A stretch of DNA of 64,000 bases, taken from Coriobacteriaceae bacterium. Its GTDB lineage: Bacteria; Actinomycetota; Coriobacteriia; Coriobacteriales; Coriobacteriaceae. Positions 59,001-64,000 of this stretch are shown one piece after another (position 1 is the stretch's first letter; each line of letters starts with the position of its first letter). The translations under genes and the position numbers were made by a program. Below the pieces are notes generated by a model, which did not search any database, was not told the DNA's origin, and worked only from the letters and a program-made list of their open reading frames with translations. The stretch lies in the NCBI GenBank assembly GCA_902363875.1, contig CABJBO010000003.1, positions 62,001 to 126,000 on the forward strand, given 5' to 3'.

Positions 59001-59587
59001 CCGCCGCCAACCTGTCGAGCATGCCATGCAAAGCCCCAAACGCCATCATCGCCGGTATTCTGCGTAAGACGCGGATGGTCCGAGAAATGAGAGGCATCGT
59101 TTGGGTAGCAAAGGAACAACCCCGACTTAATGTTTTTAAAAGCGTATTGACGGCCGCCAAGATCAACAAGGACAAACTGCTGTGCAGCCGTCTCATGTCT
59201 CCCATACAACTGTATCGCAGCGCCGGCGCTCACCGAACCGCTCGTAACATCGAGCACTCGATGCCCCGACAAAGTCGAGGTAAGAAAATAGGTACCCGCG
59301 TCAAGAGTCGCATATTTAGTCAGATCAACGTCCTCAGTGGAGTCCTCGGAAGCACTGTCGAGGCTCTCGTCGCTCGACTCACCCTCCTGGGCAATATCGC
59401 TCGAAAGTGAATCCGAAACAGAGCCGGCGGCATCCTCGGCATGCTCAGCATCTTCGGCGGAAAGTCCAATCGAAGAAGTATCGGCAAATGCCGTTGAACC
59501 CGAATTGAGCCCGATGGACAGCGCCAGAAGCAGTCCCAGTAAACATCCCGCTTGCAATAATGTGCAAGCGCATTTTATATGACGCAT
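56024..59587 (-). CDS. Secreted C39-like cysteine peptidase with 18-repeat ricin-type lectin array
   Basis: With ATG at 59587, GGGGG seven bases upstream, the protein has 1187 residues. A signal peptide (CLLGLLLALSIGLNSGSTAFA) is followed by an acidic Ser/Glu/Asp stretch and 18 ricin-type repeats (six trefoils; repeats 2, 12 and 14 degenerate). Residues about 1005-1187 are a peptidase_C39_2-like domain: VPVYNQYSVGLPNGCESAAL with the Cys, NSHTVVLKGYN with the His, and ISDTIDG with the Asp. Whether it cuts proteins or wall peptides is unknown. An upstream ATG at 59710 has no good ribosome site. Confidence 0.88.
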   Translation of the reverse strand: MRHIKCACTLLQAGCLLGLLLALSIGLNSGSTAFADTSSIGLSAEDAEHAEDAAGSVSDSLSSDIAQEGESSDESLDSASEDSTEDVDLTKYATLDAGTYFLTSTLSGHRVLDVTSGSVSAGAAIQLYGRHETAAQQFVLVDLGGRQYAFKNIKSGLFLCYPNDASHFSDHPRLTQNTGDDGVWGFAWHARQVGGGFVFSPVADDDFAIDIAGASDSNGTEIRLYQSNESVAQTFTLEKPKATILAELAAAHASDFADGTYYIRSAKSSWQALDVAGGSRSSGANVQIYALNATAAQTWNISHDQNGFVTLTNSGSGLVLDVSGGSAQSGTNVQQYASNGSAAQKWIAVKDGDSIKLVSALDPSICLDIAGGNTSSGTNVRTWSDNGTIAQRWTFFNLDVQREQLDALAQQNAGNIADGRYVLALGVGGAKVLDVNGGSKANGGNVQSYVSNMTAAQQWDISHDELGYLIIKNVSSGKVLNIAGGSCTLGTNIQQYSSNGSRAQRWIAVPSVPGGSFRLQSAVLPDLVLDVAGGSSSNGANIQTYVSNGTAAQNVRFVSAVPNVAPSDDLGLDGWFTISLASDSSHVFDISGGSSSNGANVQTYAANGTFAQVFKFVYEHGYYRIVNAQSGKALDVYGGNVCPGTNVHQWSGDGNNVNQLFSIIRNDDGSYTATNKATGLVLSVANSNVYGDIPSDSASQHLAFTKLTSLLPEGYFTISNSASSSAVLDIASGSASDGANVQLYGSNKSIAQKWKVAKVADRDNTYTVESLVSGKVLMADEDGNVCVRSFDNGDAQLWTAQIDKGGINFVNVATGKVLDAAGGSTSNGTNIRLYDSNGTLAQSFKLSACSLVDSGTYVIAAASNRSKVLDVASGSRSNGANVQLWSSNDSGAQKWNINVNSDGTISIQNCRSKKYLDVLNAQGASGANVQQWQGNGSSAQRWRVDYVNGGSFVIRSALNDSLVLDVNGGALNDGANIQIYAANGSDAQGFYFAQTSYTPEAVDLAVPVYNQYSVGLPNGCESAALTNVLNYYGFGVGPCEMADRWIPRSSWDFVWCFWGDPHSPNNGNEICAPGLNKAANNFLASSGSNLRSYDVSGTSLYDLCNYLDDGHPVIIWTTVHQGNVGYIYARQGGYFACVNSHTVVLKGYNPQTNKVMISDTIDGYTTYDRDWIAWVYQQRGAQAIVIK

Positions 59588-59749
59588 GACATCCCCCAGA
59601 AGGTCTCGCCAACTCCTACGACGTAATGCATCCCCCCACGAGTTCGTATTGCTTAAGCATTGCATCATGCAATCAAACATGCGGTGAAAATGCCTATACT
59701 TTTGGTTCATTTAATCGTGGTTTAGCGCAATATGCAACTCTTTACGTCA

Positions 59750-59781
59750 AAAAAGGCGGCTCACAAGCTGCGAGCCACCTT
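59750..59781 (-). terminator. Terminator of the L,D-transpeptidase gene
   Basis: On the minus strand a 10-bp stem (59781-59772 with 59762-59753, one T-G pair) with loop GCAGCTTGT is followed by TTTTTT. It lies just past the stop codon. Confidence 0.85.
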
Positions 59782-59786
59782 CTACC

Positions 59787-62700
59787 TTAGTAGTTAACTA
59801 CCTTCGTTCCATAGGGAATGTTGTCGTAAATCCATTTGGCATGATCAGTTGTAAGCCTGATACAACCTGCCGAAGCGCGCCGCCCCATTGTGTGATCCTT
59901 CACATTAAACGTTCCCGTATAACAAGGCTGCGAATGGAATAGATAGTCTCCATAAAACTGCGTGTAGTACCAGCAGGTATATCCGTGTCCAAACGAAATG
60001 CCCTTTCCGTAAACAGAGAACTCGCCCAATACCGTTGGTGATCCATTTTTGCCCGGAGCACACTGCCAGAAGGACCAGAGCCTCCAATTACCACGAGAGC
60101 CCCTAAAAATACCCGTACGGCATCCGCCGGTATCAGTCAAAATTAGCCATTCCGTGTTGCTGTTGTACCACTGTGCACGGTTATACATAGCCTGCTGGTC
60201 GGCAGGCAGCGGTTGCACGTACGTAGTAGCACCGAAGGTAAACCGCTGCGCCCTTGAATCGTTACTTGCATGCAGAGCAACGTTCGTCCCGTTTGCGCTG
60301 TCGCCTCCAGAAACATCGATTACGAGCGCTCCATTCAGAGCGGAAGACAGCTTAAATCCACCGGGTACATAATCGATAAACCAACGCTGGGCAGCACTGC
60401 CATCCCTAGACCATTGTTGGATATTGGTTCCAGAAGATGCAGCCCCATCTTTTACGTCAAGAGCCTTGCCACTGGCGGCATTTACGATGTTGCATGAGCC
60501 ATCACCGTTACAAGAGAAGTTCCATTTTTGAGCACCCGAATCGTTGTTCTGCCAAATCTGGACGTTTGCGCCGTCCGAGTAAGATCCGCCAGAAACATCT
60601 AAGACCGAGCCCGCGTGAGAAGCCATACGGATGAAATACGTACCGTTGTCGATGGTTGCCGAAGTAGCGCGCAGGCGGAATCTCTGCGCAGCGGAACCAT
60701 TGGAGGAGTGGACCTGAACATTGGAAGTCGATGCAAAATTACCGCCCTTCACATCAAGCGAAAGGCCTTGGTCATCCGCAGACAAAAACTCAATACCATT
60801 GCTATCGATTCGCGCCACCCATTGCTGCGCTTTCACATCTGCCGGTGCCATCGTGCAAACATTAGTACCGGAAACAGCAAGTCTGTTAGTTGAGCAAACA
60901 GATTCAAACGTATAGGTATTCTTCGCTCCATCCACCTTTTTAAGCAGCCATTTTTGGGCGAAGGAACCATTGTTGGAATAGAGCTGAACGTTGGCGCCGG
61001 AGTCAGCAGATGCGCTCGCGACATCAAGCACATGGGAGGAATTTGCAGACGGATAGATTTCATAAAGCCCTTCGCTCAGCAAGTCTTCTTGCTCGGCAAA
61101 AACAAACGACGTCTGAACGGAATCTCCCGGCGCGGCAGCAACCAGATTTGAACCGGACACAGCGAGCATGAGCCCTGTGCCCTTATTGATAAACGAATAG
61201 CTTCCGTCTTCATTGGCAATGACGCTGAAAAGTTGGTTGTCGTTGGGACTTTCATCCCACTGCTGGACATTCGTCCCGGGGACAACGTCACCAGCTGCAA
61301 CATCAAGCACCTTACCGGAGCCGGCATTACGAAGAACATAATAACCGTCTCGGTATTCGGCCTCAAATAGCTGGGACAGTGTGCCATTACAGGAATATGT
61401 CTGAACGTTGCCCCCATTCTTCAATGATCCACCGGCAACGTCAAAGGCAACAGAGCCATTTGAGGAGGGCGAAATAACGCTCCAGCCCTTGTCTTTCAAA
61501 ATGTCATCGCACGGGTTAACTGACGCAGGGCTTGCGGCAATAAAGGTAAAGCGCTGCGCGGCAGTTCCATTCGGAGCATATAGCTGCACGTTTGTCTGAG
61601 AGTTCAGAGAGCCACCGGCAACGTCAAGTATGCGCTGTTGCCAAACAGGAGAAAGAAGCCGAACACTTCCATCGCCATTCGGTACCGCAATCCACTTTTG
61701 TGCATAGTTCGCATCGCCACAAGCCGCGTATTGTTGGACGTTCGTTCCCAAAGAAGTTGAGCCCGCGGAAGCATCAAGTACTTTGCCAGACTTTACATTC
61801 GTTATCGTGAGGTAGCCGTCATCGTCATGCGAAACACGCCAACGCTGAGCGGCAGTCGTATTCGATTGATAGATCTGCACGTTTGCGCCGCTAGAAGTTG
61901 AACCACCAGCAACATCGAGAACCATTCGAGACAAGTCCGGACCAGCAGCGATCGCATAGTCACCGTCTTTGACGACTTCCCGGTTATCAGAGGCGAGCCT
62001 ATCGAGGTCAGATCGTACGACCGTCGGATCTATAAAACAGAAGGATTGGGCCGCTGTTCCATTTGCGCTGTAAAGCTGAAGTCCTGCGCCGGACACAATA
62101 GAGCCACCGGGGATGTCGGCGACCTTTTGTCCGTTCAAGCCCGACACGATCCGATAGCGCTCGCCGTCTTTCTCGATGATCCACTTTTGGGCCTTGGTTC
62201 CATTGGCGGCATAGGTCTGCAGCTTCGTGCCGTTGGCATCATTGCCGCCCGTCGCGTCCAAAACCGTGCCAGCACCATGAATCGCAATGGTGCGATACCC
62301 GTCCGACGTAGTTGAGACATCGAACGTTTGAATACAAGAGCAAGCAAACGTATCGAATGACAAAGAGCCACTAGCCGGCTTCAGAGCAAACGAATCGTTC
62401 GAAGCCAACATAGCATATGTTCCATCGGGAAAGTCAGCGAGATGCGCCTCCGCCCGATCATCGAGTTGCTGCTGCTCAGTTTTAGCAGGCGTTAGCACCC
62501 ATCGCTGAGCTGCCGTACCATTTGCCTCATACAACTGCACGGTAGAGCCATTTGCGGCAACTCCACCCGCCACGTCAATGGCAAACGACTGGTTAAGCGC
62601 CGAAATAAAGGTATAGCTGCCATCGGCCTCTTTAATTGCGATCCAACGCTGCGCAAGGGTGCCGTTATCGGACCAAAGTTGAACGGGATTTCCATTGCTC

Positions 62701-63170
62701 GCGTTACCGCCCGAGACATCAAGCGTGCAACCCTTGACAGACGCAATGACAACGAAGCCATTCTGATCGTGAGACACACGCCAGACCTGAGCATTCGTCT
62801 TGTTTCCGCTGAACAGCTGCAGCTTTCTACCAGCAGACGCCGTACCGCCAGGAACGTCGAGCACAAATCCACTGTTAGCAGAAGAGCCAAAGGCATACAG
62901 TCCGTCCGCAAGATCGACAACATGCTCGGAAGCAAGATCATAGACAGACTTGGGCTTTTCCGGTTTCACAGCATCGGTCGAATCGGACGCGCTGTCCACG
63001 GACATAGCTTCGTTGGTAACGAGCTCGGACTCGTTTAACCGTCCTGCAGCCATGGAATCAATTGCATCTTGACCGGTAGTCACGCCGTCTTCAGCAAATG
63101 CGGGAACGAGACAAATTCCCAACAGAAGCAAGATAAACACGGAAGCAAACATAGCTTTTCGATTGCCCAT
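59787..63170 (-). CDS. Secreted L,D-transpeptidase (YkuD) with 18-repeat ricin-type lectin array
   Basis: A 1127-residue protein. A signal peptide (SVFILLLLGICLVPAFAEDG) is followed by 18 ricin-type repeats (six trefoils; repeats 4, 12 and 14 degenerate). Residues about 985-1127 are a YkuD domain: GEFSVYGKG, YLFHSQPCY with the conserved His and ASAGCIRLTTDHAKWIYDN with the catalytic Cys in SxGCIRL. It would make 3-3 cross-links or attach proteins to peptidoglycan. ATG 63170 has AAAGGGGACAGAC directly ahead. A well-placed terminator follows. Confidence 0.92.
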   Translation of the reverse strand: MGNRKAMFASVFILLLLGICLVPAFAEDGVTTGQDAIDSMAAGRLNESELVTNEAMSVDSASDSTDAVKPEKPKSVYDLASEHVVDLADGLYAFGSSANSGFVLDVPGGTASAGRKLQLFSGNKTNAQVWRVSHDQNGFVVIASVKGCTLDVSGGNASNGNPVQLWSDNGTLAQRWIAIKEADGSYTFISALNQSFAIDVAGGVAANGSTVQLYEANGTAAQRWVLTPAKTEQQQLDDRAEAHLADFPDGTYAMLASNDSFALKPASGSLSFDTFACSCIQTFDVSTTSDGYRTIAIHGAGTVLDATGGNDANGTKLQTYAANGTKAQKWIIEKDGERYRIVSGLNGQKVADIPGGSIVSGAGLQLYSANGTAAQSFCFIDPTVVRSDLDRLASDNREVVKDGDYAIAAGPDLSRMVLDVAGGSTSSGANVQIYQSNTTAAQRWRVSHDDDGYLTITNVKSGKVLDASAGSTSLGTNVQQYAACGDANYAQKWIAVPNGDGSVRLLSPVWQQRILDVAGGSLNSQTNVQLYAPNGTAAQRFTFIAASPASVNPCDDILKDKGWSVISPSSNGSVAFDVAGGSLKNGGNVQTYSCNGTLSQLFEAEYRDGYYVLRNAGSGKVLDVAAGDVVPGTNVQQWDESPNDNQLFSVIANEDGSYSFINKGTGLMLAVSGSNLVAAAPGDSVQTSFVFAEQEDLLSEGLYEIYPSANSSHVLDVASASADSGANVQLYSNNGSFAQKWLLKKVDGAKNTYTFESVCSTNRLAVSGTNVCTMAPADVKAQQWVARIDSNGIEFLSADDQGLSLDVKGGNFASTSNVQVHSSNGSAAQRFRLRATSATIDNGTYFIRMASHAGSVLDVSGGSYSDGANVQIWQNNDSGAQKWNFSCNGDGSCNIVNAASGKALDVKDGAASSGTNIQQWSRDGSAAQRWFIDYVPGGFKLSSALNGALVIDVSGGDSANGTNVALHASNDSRAQRFTFGATTYVQPLPADQQAMYNRAQWYNSNTEWLILTDTGGCRTGIFRGSRGNWRLWSFWQCAPGKNGSPTVLGEFSVYGKGISFGHGYTCWYYTQFYGDYLFHSQPCYTGTFNVKDHTMGRRASAGCIRLTTDHAKWIYDNIPYGTKVVNY

Positions 63171-63270
63171 GTCTGTCCCCTTTCATACGGTTGCTTACAC
63201 TCTATGCCAAGAAGCGCGCCCCATCGACGAGAGATTCGTGAGCAGCAGCAGCTTAACCCCGAAAGGCTAA

Positions 63271-64000
<730 letters not shown>

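Noticed and set aside
47169..63170. CRISPR-like or tandem DNA repeats
   Set aside because: The periodicity is at protein level (about 45-residue ricin repeats); DNA copies diverge and there are no uniform spacers.
63171..63230. TTGGCA-N17-TATGAA promoter ahead of the L,D-transpeptidase
   Set aside because: The -10 box is so close to the ribosome site that transcription would begin inside it.

Overview
The window looks like chromosomal DNA of a Coriobacteriia member, most likely Collinsella or a close relative. This is inferred from the high-GC core, the gene order (obgE-nadD-yqeK; TIGR03960/TIGR03936 radical SAM pair next to rplU-rpmA; rodA-mrdA-mreDCB) and the protein style. No rRNA or other decisive marker is present.

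Bases 1-18850 are housekeeping genes, nearly all on the minus strand. Read in the direction of transcription they are: a P-type cation ATPase, a zinc-ribbon membrane protein, a cyclophilin plus a TPR membrane protein, the rod-shape module mreB-mreC-mreD-mrdA(PBP2)-rodA, a DUF697-like protein, two radical-SAM family proteins, ribosomal proteins L21 and L27, the GTPase ObgE, NadD and the start of a YqeK-like HD protein. A tRNA-Arg(CCG) with its own promoter and terminator lies at 18910-18986.

Bases 19080-27651 (plus strand) hold a compact aromatic amino acid operon: DAHP synthase, prephenate dehydrogenase, aroB, aroA, aroC, pheA, an aroE-aroK fusion and aroQ. A terminator-like hairpin and a short leader ORF precede it. 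UDP-galactopyranose mutase (glf) follows.

Bases 29000-64000 are an accessory surface-glycan region, visibly more AT-rich than the core, especially 33.9-46 kb. At its centre is a glycopolymer locus: LicD-type transferase, TagD-type cytidylyltransferase, TagGH-like ABC exporter, three intact glycosyltransferases, an acyltransferase and two large polytopic membrane proteins. Around it are six very large secreted proteins built from ricin-type beta-trefoil repeats. Each carries a different enzymatic end: CotH-like kinase, GH25 muramidase, CHAP/NlpC-like hydrolase, NlpC/P60, C39-like peptidase and L,D-transpeptidase. I count 12 repeats in the CotH protein and 18 in each of the NlpC/P60, C39 and L,D-transpeptidase proteins, all multiples of three, so whole trefoils. 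The catalytic ends appear to have been exchanged on a common lectin chassis.

The locus is also decaying. The GH25 gene is cut by a TAG, with about 900 bp of recognisable array beyond it. The CHAP-like gene has a TAA and a frameshift. A glycosyltransferase copy is a pseudogene. The rfbB gene at the right edge lacks its normal 3' end. My working hypothesis is that the lectin arrays anchor cell-wall enzymes to the polymer made by the neighbouring genes.
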